From: Oikopleura dioica
Taxonomy: Eukaryota > Chordata > Appendicularia > Copelata > Oikopleuridae
Assembly (NCBI GenBank): GCA_907165135.1
Contig: OU015566.1
Span: forward strand, 1,056,501-1,120,500
Direction of reading: 5' to 3'
DNA length: 64,000 nt
Of this stretch, positions 1 through 10,549 are shown piece after piece. How positions within the stretch are numbered: position 1 is the first letter of the stretch; the number at the start of each line of letters is the position of its first letter. Position numbers and translations under genes: made by a program. The notes beneath the pieces are model-generated. The model saw only the letters and a program-made list of their open reading frames with translations, was not told where the DNA came from and did no database searches.

Positions 1-418
1 CCTAAAAGACGAAGTTAAGAACAAGTCTAAAGTTAACTCTCATAAAGATCAACCGCTCCTTGTTGATAGAGATGAGATCATTCCTGCTCAGAAGAATATA
101 AAGTCAAAAATTAGCTCTCATAAAGATCAACCGCTCCTTGTTGATAGAGATGAGATCATTCCTGCTCAGAAGAATGAAAAGTCAAAAATTAGCTCTCATA
201 AAGATCAACTGCTCCTTGTTGATAGAGATGAGATCATTCCTGCTCAGAAGAATGAAAAGTCAAAAATTAGATCTCATAAAGATCAACCGCTCCTTTTTGA
301 TAGAGATGAGATCATTCCTGCTAAGAAGAAAAAAATTCAAAAATTAGCTCTCATAAAGATCAATCGCTCCTTGTTGATAGAGATAAGATCATTCCTGCTC
401 AGAAGAATGAAAAGATGT
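1..418. repeat. Tandem 78-bp repeat array, five units
   Basis: A unit containing CATAAAGATCAACCGCTCC recurs at about 41, 119, 197, 275 and 352, so the period is 78 bp (77 for the last step). Copies differ by only a few bases. Because 78 is a multiple of three, one frame stays open and encodes a 26-residue repeat, but this looks like a by-product of the period. The array runs into the window edge and may be longer outside. It borders the retroelement remnant and may be part of it. Confidence 0.85.
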
Positions 419-1590
419 TAACGAGTCATAAAAATCATAAAGAGCCAAGTGATAGAGATGACTCAGCTCACGACAACAATTGGAAAGATCGTCTCCGCTC
501 ATGACGATAGTGTTGTCCTGTGATTAGCTGCTCGACTAATCCTTATAATGGTCTAGAAGTTTCGCTCATAACTCGACCTGTTCACAGATAGCTGCTCGAC
601 TATCTCGCTCTCAAATCGTCACATTTTCACGACGTGGTGGTGCTCAGATATGCGTTCCCATTATCTAGCCACCGTTCACTCATATTTGGATTGCTCGCTC
701 ACTCTGTAGTCTAAAGACCTGCTCTCACGACATGCATGTCAAAGGTTTAATTGGTTCCTCACAACTTCGGCGGTTCAATGCACAACTGGAAATTGGCTCA
801 CTAGAATATTAACTCCCCCGATCAAGCTCAAATGGGAATCCAGCTTACTGGTAATGCTCAACTAGACCGTTATTACAAAGTTTACATGCAGGCCTCTGTG
901 GATTTTTGTTCTCATGACCCAGCTAATGTACTTATTAATTGGCCACACGATAAGTACCTCTTTTCTGAACTTTGGTCCAGCCTTCTGCAGATGTTTGGCA
1001 ATGGGTGCAGTTGCCAAAATCACACACAGAAAGTCCATTTATGAATAATTAGGCATCTAACTCACAGGTTCCGCTCAAAGCTTTGCTCAATAGCTTTACA
1101 TATTCTTAAGAATAGGGTTATTACTCTTTATCAATTCTAATTCACGCCCTGCTCGTAGGCCATATAAATCCCTATTACAATACTTTCACGAAGTTAACCT
1201 TGCTCAAGTAACCTATCGTTCTGTTCGCAGCAATTTTGCTCTATTGCTCTACTATTTTAATCACATGCCTAAAAGTTTATTGGAAGCAATATCGCTCACT
1301 TGCTTCAAAGTTTATCACAAGAGAGTATTTGTTATTCACATTTGCTTAAATATTCTAATCACAAGCAAATTATTCACGATCTCACAGCTCTGTTCACAGC
1401 TTTATATCACTCATAATGTAACACTCTCTTCTTGTTGGAACTCGCTCTTAGTTCTATATATAGTCTGTTAAGTTCTACTAGATTACTGGTCCGATAACAG
1501 GTACAAATTAACGATCACCTGCTCGTGATGATCAAATGCTCAATAATTGGCGCTCATTAACGATCTCCTGCTCGTGAAGATCATCCGCTC
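419..1590. other. GCTC/CTCA-rich stretch without a clear gene
   Basis: No long reading frame and no recognised protein. The tetramers GCTC and CTCA recur every few tens of bases through the whole stretch, also inside the 78-bp repeats upstream and the retroelement sequence downstream. A 45-bp-spaced direct repeat (AACGATCNCCTGCTCGTGA) lies at 1511-1590. A 70-codon frame at 832-1044 resembles nothing I can name. Probably decayed internal sequence of the neighbouring LTR element; this is inference. Confidence 0.3.
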
Positions 1591-2467
1591 AAAAATAAAA
1601 AGGGGAAAGAAGTAAACAGAAAAATACCCATCACAATAGGCCCGATTCACGACTTTGACTACTTATCACTGGTCACAAATGTTCACAAGAAAAGACATCG
1701 GAATGACCTCACAACGTCCGGAAGAAACACTCGATGGCGCATTCTAGCCTTAAAAAAAAATGGTTCTGAACGGAGTACTGGTTGGTCCAATACTCATTTT
1801 TAAAAGAGAAAAAAATCGAAAATGACCTCTCTCCAAAATGATTTCTTCGTGCTCAACGACGCTCCTCCAAAGCGGCTCATTCAACGCTTTATCATTCCTG
1901 CTCTCTTTGATGTCACCATTCCAATCCACTTCTTACCGAACTCAATTTCAAAAGAAAACTTGCAATCGCTGCTCGACTTTTTGCAAGAATTGAAAACGAA
2001 GCTAAGTCCCTTAAAGATCACTTTCACTTTGATATCAACCACCTCCAGGAATTGCTTTTTGAAAATCATGACAGTTTGCTCAACTGGATAAGTGAGACAG
2101 CAATTCTCTATCAGCTTTTGGTCGATAAAAACACTCGCATCGAATTGATGAGACAATTTCAAACAATCTAATAAAAACGATATTACACCTCAAGGATCAC
2201 TTTCAAATTTCTAGAAGCCGATTCAAAATCGTTTTCCGACCAGCTCGAATACGCGAGAACTCACATCAAAATTTTCACAAATGATCTTGCTCACAAATAC
2301 TCGACTTACCGAATCAATCATGCAGAAACTTCACATTCGGAATCTCTACAAGTCGTAAACTCCATCCAGCACGACTCTCTACCAGAAAATGTTTTCGACT
2401 TCATCGAAAATCACTAAATTTCTACGCTCAACGGACGCTTCGCTTCAAAAATAAAAAGGGGAAAATA
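1591..2467 (+). pseudogene. Decayed 3' internal region of an LTR retroelement
   Basis: The segment is bounded on both sides by the same purine-rich motif, AAAAATAAAAAGGGGAAA (1591-1608 and 2447-2464), which looks like a polypurine tract. Between them a coding-like stretch starts at 1822 and continues past a frame break near 2000 to stops near 2170, with further open sequence to about 2415. In larvacean Ty3-type elements this position can hold an env-like or accessory frame; I cannot assign a family here. The frame break and stops suggest it no longer encodes a protein. Confidence 0.4.
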
Positions 2468-2862
2468 TGTAGTGGTTTTCCTACTGTTTTCGCTTCGAAA
2501 TATGGGATTCTAGCGCGCGTGGTCGACGTAATTATGCTCAGTGAGCCGTGACGCGCCCAACGCCAAGGCTTTCACTCCATCATACCTTGACAGCTCGCCC
2601 CTCTCTATTCCAGCGTTGGCGATATGGCCAACGCCGAGTTCATACGACCAAGTCTAAGTCCGTGCCACCGATGGGTGGTGTCCTACACTATAAAAACGAC
2701 TGTACCTCTATAATTTTATCATTCTTTTCCCTGACTTCACAGGTATAACATAAAATATAATATATATATTTTATTATTTTCTGCTCACACCTATCAGGGT
2801 TAATAAACTTATTCGAGATTGATTCCCGTGTTCCAATTATATTCAGTATAAAACCACCATAA
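2468..2862 (+). mobile_element. Probable LTR (3' or solo) of a retroelement
   Basis: It starts with TG directly after the polypurine tract, as LTRs do. It contains a TATA box (TATAAAAA, 2689-2696) and a polyadenylation signal (AATAAA, 2802-2807) about 110 bp apart, the usual U3-R-U5 order. The right end is not fixed: CA dinucleotides occur near 2855-2865 and I could not identify a target-site duplication. No matching 5' LTR was found in the window, so the element is either truncated at the left edge or decayed. Confidence 0.5.
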
Positions 2863-3954
2863 GACGTCTTTCAGTCCTTCGTCTCTTGAAAAAAGAAAAT
2901 TAACTGATGAGAATAAAATTTTCAACATACGGACATGCACCGAAAACGAAAGTCTTTATAAAGACATGATGCAAAAGAAGAGATTTCGAAAACTGCATCC
3001 TGAAAATTTGCCCAACTTGTTGGGATGTTCTATCTCTTTATAGGAATCTAATGGTTTTAACATTTATCTGGAAGATGATTTTTATTGCGCCTCGAAAGAA
3101 GAATTCAATGCAATACTTATGAAATCAATGTCATTGTACCATGAAGAAAACAGATTCAAGGTGATTTTTGAATCTTATTCATCAAAATTTGAGCACAAAT
3201 TGACCTTTTCTAAATAGAAGATGTGAGGGAGAGTGCAAAATTATTCACTAGAACACGTGGACTCTTGAATTCATTTATTTGCATCAGTAATTTCTAAGCT
3301 CGTCATTTCTAAAGAAAACAGATTTGCGAAATCGAAGATTATTTCTTGATGAAGCAAAGTCAGATCAGTAATGGAGTGGTTTATATTGAAAATGAAGCTG
3401 AGAGAGCAATTCATGGAGAAAATTTAAAGGAAGTTATCAACTTAAATTTTTTTTTGCTGCCTTTCCATGGTTAGTGTTTCTTCAATACCTGAGCGAAGAT
3501 CATTAAATAATATACCTAGATTGTGGCTTGTGTTAAGGCAGTACCATCCCAGGTACTGTTTAGGCTATAATTTTCTATATCGAGGTCCGCCTTTTTGATA
3601 ACTAGAAAGACCATTACTGTGATTCGAAATATCGCCGGCGCTGAAGGTATCTTTCTTAGAATAATCAAAATCCATTTCGCATTTCGAGTTATAATTGACT
3701 GAAATTGACGCACAGAGTTAGCATTATTCAAGATTAAAATTAAAAATTCATTCAGCAAAGAAAATCATATCCTCAGGAAAAAGCTTCTCGAATTTACAAG
3801 ACTTCAAAAAAGTAGTTTTCGAATAATTATTTATTAAGAAAATCGACTTTTGATATTTAAAAAATAGGAGAAAGAAAGTAGAAGCAGGCCGATATTAAAT
3901 TATTCAAGCGCTTGAATTTTCCAATTTGATTCAAAGCCCACTTGTTCAAAAAAG
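2863..3954. other. Stretch with weak exon-like pieces
   Basis: Short open pieces on the plus strand at about 2969-3035, 3039-3163 and 3325-3475 read as plausible acidic/basic protein and are followed or preceded by splice-like sites, but they cannot be joined without stops. A minus-strand 80-codon frame at 3516-3758 has no recognisable feature. I see no supported gene; this may be a decayed one. Confidence 0.2.
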
Positions 3955-4333
3955 ATGATGAAAGAAGAAACGGTTCTTTCGAAAGCTTTAGTAGAGAAAA
4001 ATCCATTGAGCATACGAGCGAAGATAAAGGTCTTGGAATTCTGCCTGGCTTGTTTACCAGGTATTTGTTCTTTCATTTCTCCAAAAAAACGATTCAGATT
4101 GGCTTCATTTTTCCCTGGAAAGTGGGAAAGGAGCATTTCAAGCGGCGGTTTTGCTGATTGTTATAAGCACTCTTGCTCTTGGTGGATTTCATTTTGTCGA
4201 CGGGTAATTTCGTGATTAGAAAATTTCTTGTACCTTTTTAAGCCATCAAAGGGAATTTATGATGAAACTACAAATGCCAATTATGATTTCTACCATTGGA
4301 TGCGCGATTTTCAAAAGGGATCTCAAAAATTAA
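3955..4333 (+). CDS. Small membrane protein, possibly MARVEL-type
   Basis: Three exons can be read: 3955-4060, 4098-4203 and 4243-4333, with introns of 37 and 39 bp. Exon 1 gives a hydrophilic N-terminus leading into a hydrophobic stretch; exon 2 gives a clear membrane segment (AVLLIVISTLALGGFHFV); exon 3 depends on the splice choice. With a GT-AG intron the protein is 100 residues; with a GG-AG donor three bases earlier another frame opens with the motif YDFYHWMRDF. The layout (basic N-terminus, then repeated membrane helices) recalls MARVEL-domain proteins, but the usual four helices are not complete. The gene model and the family are both tentative. Confidence 0.35.
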
Positions 4334-4599
4334 GAATTTTTTCCCCGTTGATTGACCTTTTTTCGGCTCGAATCGACAATTATAATCCGATAATTTTGAC
4401 CAAAATTTTTGCCATATTTTCGAATAATCTAAAAATATCCCCTATTATTAACAAATTTCGGTTTTTTGAGCCAAAAACCAAATCTCTTAAAATTTATGTT
4501 GGTCAAAAAACTCCTTCATTTTGACTCAAAAATTTAAATTTTTGAGATCTCAAAAGTCCTCATTTTCCTCCTTGTTTTCATGATCATCACTTTCCGCAG

Positions 4600-4832
4600 A
4601 ATACGAATCTACAATCGGTGATTTTCTCCCCCCATCTCGTCCCCTTTTCAAACCCTTTTCTAGACATCACCAAAAAGGCGTCTGCCTGCACCAACCTTCC
4701 GACAGACGCACGACCCGAGTAAGAGTGGTAAATCACAAAGTGATCCTTCTCCAAAAAACCGACCACGACGACTATTACTGCAAAGATCCTCAAGAGGCCC
4801 TTCCATGAATCATTCAACGCGAGCTTCAAGTG
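4600..4832 (+). other. Exon-like open frame with an Ig-like YYC motif
   Basis: An open frame follows an AG at 4599 and contains a basic stretch, a hydrophobic strand (VILLQ) and the motif TDHDDYYCKD, which resembles the D-x-x-Y-x-C end of an immunoglobulin-like domain. It ends at a stop near 4830 with no clean splice donor. It may be an isolated exon or a pseudogene fragment. A minus-strand frame over the same bases is also open, so the coding strand is uncertain. Confidence 0.15.
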
Positions 4833-5040
4833 TACAGACTCTTTCAACACTGAAATATTAATAAAAATACAAATTTAAAAACCCCAAAGGGTTGAATCAA
4901 AAACCAATAAAACTGAAAATTTTATCGAGCAAAAATATGAGGGCTTGGAAGATACTGGGAAAAACATCTGTTTTTTTTTTGTCAGGGGCTGACTCAGGTT
5001 TTCATCACATAGGGGTCTATTGATTTTCTTTTGAAAATTT

Positions 5041-5252
5041 GGGCCACATTGGGCGACATTTATCGATATTCGGCGAAAAACGGCGACATTCAGCAATATT
5101 TGGCGACGTTCAGCGACAATTGGCGATTTTCGGCGACATTCAGCGGCATTTAGCGGTATTCGACGACATTCGGCGACATTCGGCGACATTCGGTGACATT
5201 CGACGACATTTAGCGACATTTAGCGACATTCAGCGAAATTCGGCGATTTTCC
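5041..5252. repeat. Degenerate 10-bp minisatellite (CGGCGACATT)
   Basis: About twenty copies of a decamer close to CGGCGACATT follow each other with single-base variation (TAGCGACATT, CGACGACATT, CAGCAATATT). Open frames of about 115 codons on both strands here are by-products of the repeat. Confidence 0.9.
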
Positions 5253-5263
5253 CAGGGCGCGCC

Positions 5264-5794
5264 TTAACCTTAGCCCGCCAAAAGTGGATTTTCTGGGGTA
5301 CCCGCCAAGAATATATATGGTGCATCCTCCATTGTAGCTCGACACCGTATTTGGTTTCTCATGATTTTATTAGAAGTCTTTGTTAAAAAATAATTTTTTT
5401 GATGTAGTGAGGTGTCTTCATGATGATTCTAGAGTTCATTCATTCAAAAACCCACTTACTGGAATTTTTAAATTGAGGATCAGAGAAGCTGACCAGGGTA
5501 AACTTTCGGTTAAATCGCTGGGAAAAAGCTGGGGTACCCGCCAAAAACACCATATATGGTGCACCAACAATTGTAGCTCGACACCATAAATGGTGCATGG
5601 ACTTTTTGCAAAAATAAGGGTCTCCCGACGCTAAGGTCTTTCAGAAACTGGTCCAAAATCCCTACATCGATAGATAATCGATCGAGCCGTCTCAGCGTAT
5701 CCTCAGTTTTCCAAAAAATTTTCAATGTTCATCACAGTGAGCAAAAACATGAACGATTCACGAAATGTGGTGTACCTTGGCGGGCTAAGGGTAA
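5264..5794. mobile_element. Inverted-repeat element, 531 bp
   Basis: The ends are near-perfect inverted repeats of about 18 bp: TTAACCTTAGCCCGCCAA at 5264-5281 and TTGGCGGGCTAAGGGTAA at 5777-5794. Inside, a 50-bp segment beginning GGGGTACCCGCCAA is directly repeated (about 5295-5347 and 5531-5585). There is no transposase frame, so it is a non-autonomous (MITE-like) element. Target-site duplication not clear. Confidence 0.6.
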
Positions 5795-6662
5795 AGGGTA
5801 AAAAAGTTTCCAACGTCGGAAAATAAAATAAAGCGTTTTAGGTTTGTTGGAAAATGATCACGAGTCCCAGCTCGAATTGCACGTGATTGAAGGCTATTGC
5901 GATCAGTTTATTGAAACGAAAATGAGAATCGATAATTTTTTCTAACTAAAAAATTCTAAAAACAAGAAAACAAAGCTTTCAAGAAGTATTTTTTCTCCGC
6001 AAATAAGCGCGCCAAGCATGTTGAATTTTAAACGCAGCAGCCTTTCTTCGCTTTTCCGCATTTTTGAAAAAGAAATCTTTTAATTATGGTTCGAGATGAA
6101 AATAAAAAATAATTCTTAAAATTATGAACCTTTCCTAAATCCTCTAATTCGGCCAAATAAGCTTCCATTTCCATTTCAAATTTCATCGTCTCAAGCTGAA
6201 GTTCCATTTTCTCAACTCGAAGCTTTTCTTCGTTGAAAAACTCCTCATTTATTTCTTTTAAAAATTTTTTCTTTTGGCTAAAAACTCGCCACTGTCGCTG
6301 AATTATTCTTGCCGCCTCTTCTTTACAGATATCATTCTTTCTTTTTGAACCTTTTTCTGCGAATTTCGTGAGAGTATTAGACGCTAAAAATTCTTATTCA
6401 AAAAATAGTGCGTAAAAACAGACCTGTTGAAAATCTTTGAGAAGCTCGATGTTTAATTCTGAGATTAAAGTGATTCTTTTTTAGTCCATTCTCTTCCATG
6501 AATTCGCAGTTTTACAAAAAAAAGAAGAAAAATGAGTCAACATTCAAATAGAGACTTTCTGTTTGAGAAGAAAAGGACAATTGTTCTTCAAATAATTAAC
6601 TCAATCGAAAATTTTTGTATCAGGAAAAATCGTTTATTCGGAATCAAAATTTTTGTTTTTCA
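5795..6662. repeat. Left arm of a large inverted repeat
   Basis: This segment is the reverse complement, with scattered differences, of 10550-11450. It contains a complete copy of the small IQ-motif gene plus upstream and downstream flanks. The arms are about 870-900 bp and lie about 3.9 kb apart. Similarity runs to the edge of the 531-bp inverted-repeat element on the left. Confidence 0.85.
5979..6499 (-). CDS. IQ-motif protein, copy A
   Basis: Three exons on the minus strand: 6499-6424, 6383-6130 and 6050-5979, with GT-AG introns of 40 and 79 bp. The exon lengths (76, 254 and 72 bp) are identical to those of copy B at 10747-11269, and both give 133 residues. Exon 2 carries an IQ calmodulin-binding motif (ARIIQRQWRVFSQKKKF) followed by a charged helical stretch that is probably a coiled coil. 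Exon 3 holds a second IQ-like motif (FKIQHAWRAYLRRK). IQ motifs bind calmodulin or myosin light chains; the specific role is not evident. Both copies keep their frame, so neither looks like a pseudogene. Confidence 0.75.
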
Positions 6663-8219
6663 AAGCAGATCTCCAAGTCGTCAAAGTAGTCTTCTCTTTT
6701 CCACCCTGGATATGCCCCTTTGACATGTGCCACATCGCAAGTTTCCACCAGAGCAGATTCGAGTTGGTCGATCCTTGATGAACAGTGATTGGTGCAAAGA
6801 TCATCATTTCCACGAAAACGGCAAAGACTGCTCCGGCGATTTCTGACAGCCACCAGAGCCAGTGGTAGTTCCAATCAGAATGCATTATTGCTGGGCCGAA
6901 AACGCGGGCTTTCTCTGATTTAAAACATTTTTTCTTCTCTTTAAAAAAGGGGTTTTCAGTTCTCAAATCAATTTCCTGGATTCATGCAACCAGCGCCAAT
7001 GTACCATCCACCAAAGACACCCTGAGTCACTGTCAGGCCGATTACTAGTGGAGTAAGGGAGTGCTATGGAAATGGTTCATTTTGGAACTTTTCCTGTCGA
7101 AAAAATATTTTGAGAACCAAAACTGATATTCAGGGTCCAGAACAGCTGCAAGAGCGACGAATGCCATCATGAAAGTGAAGAAAAACTCGGCCCAGAAGAT
7201 TGCATTTAGATCAGACGATTCTAGAGCCAGCTCAACCTTCATCAATGGCGATTGCTTTACCTGTAATCGAAATAGCGCCAACAGGAATGCCCCTGATCAG
7301 TGCAGCAAACCAAGCAGCAAGAGCAGAGCCAACAAGTTGCGCGCCGATATTTGGCACTAAAAGTCTCCAAGGAACAACTCCAGCGACGCAGAAAGCGACA
7401 GTCATGGAAGGGTTGAATTGGATGATGCAGATGTCCCAGAACATGGTGATGATGATGGTCAGGTTGATTCCGGCGGCGAGGGCGAAAACGAGAGGAGATG
7501 CTAGTCCTTCGGGGTGGTCGGGGCCGGGTTGAAGCATGCAAGCCCAGAAAACTGAGCATAGAATGGATTAAGTTCTAGTTTTAATTCTTGTTAACCCAGC
7601 ATGAAAGTAGCAATACACTCGGCCAAGATCGGCTTCACCCATTTTTGAAAAAACTGCGCGTACTTGAAGATGCCCTCGTATTTGAGCTGAAATGCGATCG
7701 GCATCTTTTCCAGGTGAGGAAGACCATTGTGTCTGTTGAAATGACCATCGTTGTCAGTCCAGTCGATGGTTTTGTAATTGTCCTCGAAATCGCCAGTCAG
7801 GACGTTCATTGTTGAAAAGAGCATTTTCGCGAGGACGCCGTTTTGAAGATTCTTTTGTTTTTTGTGATGATCAGTTGTGATTTTGATCGCATGTTCGTGC
7901 TCTTTCTCTTTTTTGGAATTCAAATTATTTTCTTCGTTTTTCATCCTTCTAATTTTACTTATTCGTTGTTCAAACTTGATTTTACGGTATTGCGATGATA
8001 AAAGAGTTTATGTAGAAATACGGAATTCATGCCACCAACAGATATCAAATAATTTTTATCAATAATGATATCAAAATGTTGTCTAAGGCTTGTAAGAAAG
8101 GGATAAAAGAAGAATTTTTACCCAAGAATTCCTGTTTTGGTTGTAGGAATATCAATGCTCACTCCTCTCTTCTCCAGCCTGTTTTTCGCATCGAGATAGC
8201 TTTTCGGATAGTCAACCAT
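6634..8219 (-). CDS. Aquaporin-family channel
   Basis: Minus-strand exons: 8219-8122 (probable N-terminal exon), 7945-7596, 7551-7261, 7220-7132, 7063-6976 and 6908 to about 6634. The fold is the six-helix water/glycerol channel: loop B reads FNPSMTVAF (NPS instead of NPA), and loop E reads NPARVFGPA after splicing. Loop E is restored only if the intron 6975-6909 has GA-AG ends; likewise 7131-7064 must be a GA-AG intron to give LDPHSLTPLVIGL. The other internal introns are GT-AG of 40-44 bp. The first exon joins in phase through a 176-bp intron, giving a long hydrophilic N-terminus. The last exon has two competing frames after about 6790 (one ends FEKQKF at 6644), so the C-terminal tail is unsure. 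Likely a plasma-membrane channel; the substrate cannot be read. Confidence 0.85.
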
Positions 8220-8507
8220 CGCGTCTTCTCTCGATGACCTCGGCTCGATTCCAGGTTGAAATTTTTAGTTTTAATAAATAAGAATAATTTTCTTGATATT
8301 TTAACCTGCTATCCTCGTTGTCTGACAGCATAAGAGCCTTCTGGCAGAGCATCAACTCTGACGAGGGGTGTGTTCATTGATCAGAATTCGATCGTAAAAG
8401 TCGCTTTCTAAGTCTTTTTTGCTAATCGTGGCCGGATAACCTTTTTTTATTTATAGTGATTAATGATTTGTTTCACTTTGAAGGTTCTTTATTAAAAAAA
8501 TTCGCAG

Positions 8508-9662
8508 CTAAATTTGTGCAAGCTCGGTATAATTCGACGGCGGAGGACATTTGATGATCATCCTCGATCTCTGCGGCTGATTGAAATCCTCATTTCCATT
8601 GTCAGAGTGTCGCAAGTGGCGATAGTCGACTTTTCGATTCGGACTTTTTCGACAGGAGCGGCAGTAGCTGATGAAGTAGTCGCGAGGGCAGCAGCTGCAG
8701 ATCCAGCTCATCCAGCGGAAACAATTCAGCTAAGGTGAGCATTAAAAATAGTGAGGAGGAAAAGAACTTACATCCGTGTGGCAGAAGAATTTTTCGATAG
8801 CGATTGGGCAGTGCATCAGGAGGCAGGCGATGGCGAAAAATAATAAACTTGCTTTTCCGGGTAAATAAGATGAAAAAAAATTTTTGGCGAAAAATAAACC
8901 CGATCCTGTGATAATAAAAGCGGTGACATAGACATCAAAGTCGAGCTGAATGTCGAGATAGTTTTCAGTCGCATGTTTTGAAAGATAGAGAATTCGATTC
9001 TCCTCGTCATAGGCTAAAATATACTTACGGAGCCATTTATCTTTTGAAAATTTTTACCATAAGTCATGTTGAGTCCTTTATGTCTCCCAAACAAGTAGCA
9101 GTCTGAAAGATTGCCCCGCGGAATCGCACTCGTCAAATCCACCAATGTCCCCTTTTCTGGATTGAAGGTTTTCCGACAGGTGGCGCAAGTTTCAAAGTCC
9201 GAGGCTCGGACTCCGAGCCAATCATTTGCTGCCCTTCATCGGAAGAAATGTAGCTGGCGCAAGAGAGGCTCTTGTTGAACTTGTCATCATCGGAGAAAGA
9301 GCAATAAGAAGTGTAGCACACAACGCACTTGATTTACTTGATTAGATTGAAAACTAAAGAGTCCTTTACCTGAGTAATAAAATATCTCTCAAAAGGAGTA
9401 GCGTCAAGACAGGAACTTCGTGGGGCGAGCCAGTAAACACCGTCGTTTTGCCGGGTTCCGAACCGATTTACTTTTTCGTTGATTTTGGTGTAATCGGAAC
9501 AGATCTTTGCTTTCTCACTGCAATCTTAAATTTACTTGCTTTCATCTTTTTTTCGAAAACGCAAGCCTATTCAGCTTCTCTACCTTGCCATTTATAATTC
9601 CGCAAATCAAAAAAACTTCCAAAACAAAATCGAAAAAGAAAGACAAAATTTGAAAGCTTCAT
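8508..9662 (-). CDS. Cysteine-rich transmembrane protein, unassigned
   Basis: Exons on the minus strand: 9662-9584, 9524-9370, 9327 to 9058 (with one unresolved join near 9170), 9013-8772 and 8729-8508. The start MKLSNFVFLF is hydrophobic. The next exons encode a cysteine-containing region that would be extracellular. Exon 4 has two hydrophobic segments (VYVTAFIITGSGLFFA and ASLLFFAIACLLMHC), and the last exon has the cysteine cluster CSCCPRDYF then a polar tail ending TELAQI. I do not recognise the family. Exon 3 needs either a very short intron (about 25 bp) or a frameshift near 9170. A broken copy of the C-terminal part lies at 10335-10510. Confidence 0.6.
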
Positions 9663-9887
9663 TTTCAGCTGACTAAAATCTCTAAAAGAAAGAGACGAGA
9701 GCTCAAAATCTAGAGATCGCATCTTTCATTTCTCCGAAATCTTACCGTTCTTGGCCGTGGAAAATTTTAATCTTGAAAGAAAAAAGAGACACGCAAGCAA
9801 AAAATTCATGATTATCGAAAAACCATGCGAGTTCTATTACGCGTTGAGCGCAAATAAAAATTCTGAATGTTTGCCTATCGTCGAATT

Positions 9888-10245
9888 TAGTCGAAAAGTC
9901 GAAAAACTAGAAAACTGTATGAATTTAGTCGAAAAAGTCGAAAATAAGTCGAAAAGTCGAAATTTAGTCGAAAGTCGAAAGAGAAGTCGAAAAGTCGAAA
10001 GCAAGATAGTGATTCTTTCGACTAGATTTTCGACTTTTTCGACTAAATTTTCGACTTGTTCGACTAGATTTTTCGACTTTGTCAGCAATATTGCTTTCGA
10101 CTTTTTCGACTAGTCGGCAATGTCGCTGACTCATAGGGTCAAGTCGAGTTGAGTCGAGTCGACTTATTTCCACAATCAGTTTTCGACTAAGACTCGACTC
10201 GACTTCGACTTTAGTCGAAACTCGACTAATCGATTTAGAACCCTG
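9888..10245. repeat. GTCGAAAA repeat array with inverted halves
   Basis: The left part (9888-10005) is built from AGTCGAAA words. From about 10017 the same words appear as the reverse complement (TTTCGACT), and the right end mixes GTCGAGTC variants. The array can fold back on itself. Reading frames here (83-120 codons) are repeat by-products. Confidence 0.9.
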
Positions 10246-10334
10246 AGTATAAATAATTAAATGAAAACATAAGAAATGAATTAATTACAAATAAGGGAAA
10301 GTAAACCAAGTGTAGAACTCATTTAATATTCGGT

Positions 10335-10510
10335 TTACGGCTTCTTTCTCATTCTGATACTTGAATTCTGCCTTGAAACTTGAAACTCCTCATCTTTCGC
10401 GCCAACATCTATAGAATTGTTTTTGATGCCCTTGCTGCCCTTGTTGCCCTTGTTGATATTTTCAGGTTTTTCGCTTTTCAGACAGGAGCGGCAAAGCTGA
10501 TGAAGTAGTC
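10335..10510 (-). pseudogene. Broken copy of the cysteine-rich membrane protein tail
   Basis: The bases 10475-10510 match 8640-8680 (GACAGGAGCGGCANNAGCTGATGAAGTAGT), that is the region encoding DYFISYCRSC in the gene at 8508-9662. One base is missing relative to that gene, so the frame changes inside the match. Downstream the frame runs on as a different lysine- and glycine-rich tail to a stop at 10335. No upstream exons are present, so this is a truncated duplicate. Confidence 0.5.
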
Positions 10511-10549
10511 TCTTTTTACCAAATTACAGATCAGCAGTTTAATCTCGCT

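Noticed and set aside
1-418. CRISPR-like regular repeats
   Set aside because: The units are directly adjacent without unique spacers and the genome is clearly eukaryotic.
4875-5386. Two open frames of about 115 codons
   Set aside because: Both follow the 10-bp minisatellite; no protein-like features.
9014-9028. A 15-base GT-AG intron
   Set aside because: Too short; a 44-bp intron (9014-9057) with the same acceptor and an upstream donor fits the phase equally well.
9837-10173. Open frames of 69-120 codons on both strands
   Set aside because: They are produced by the GTCGAAAA satellite and have repeat-like protein sequence only.
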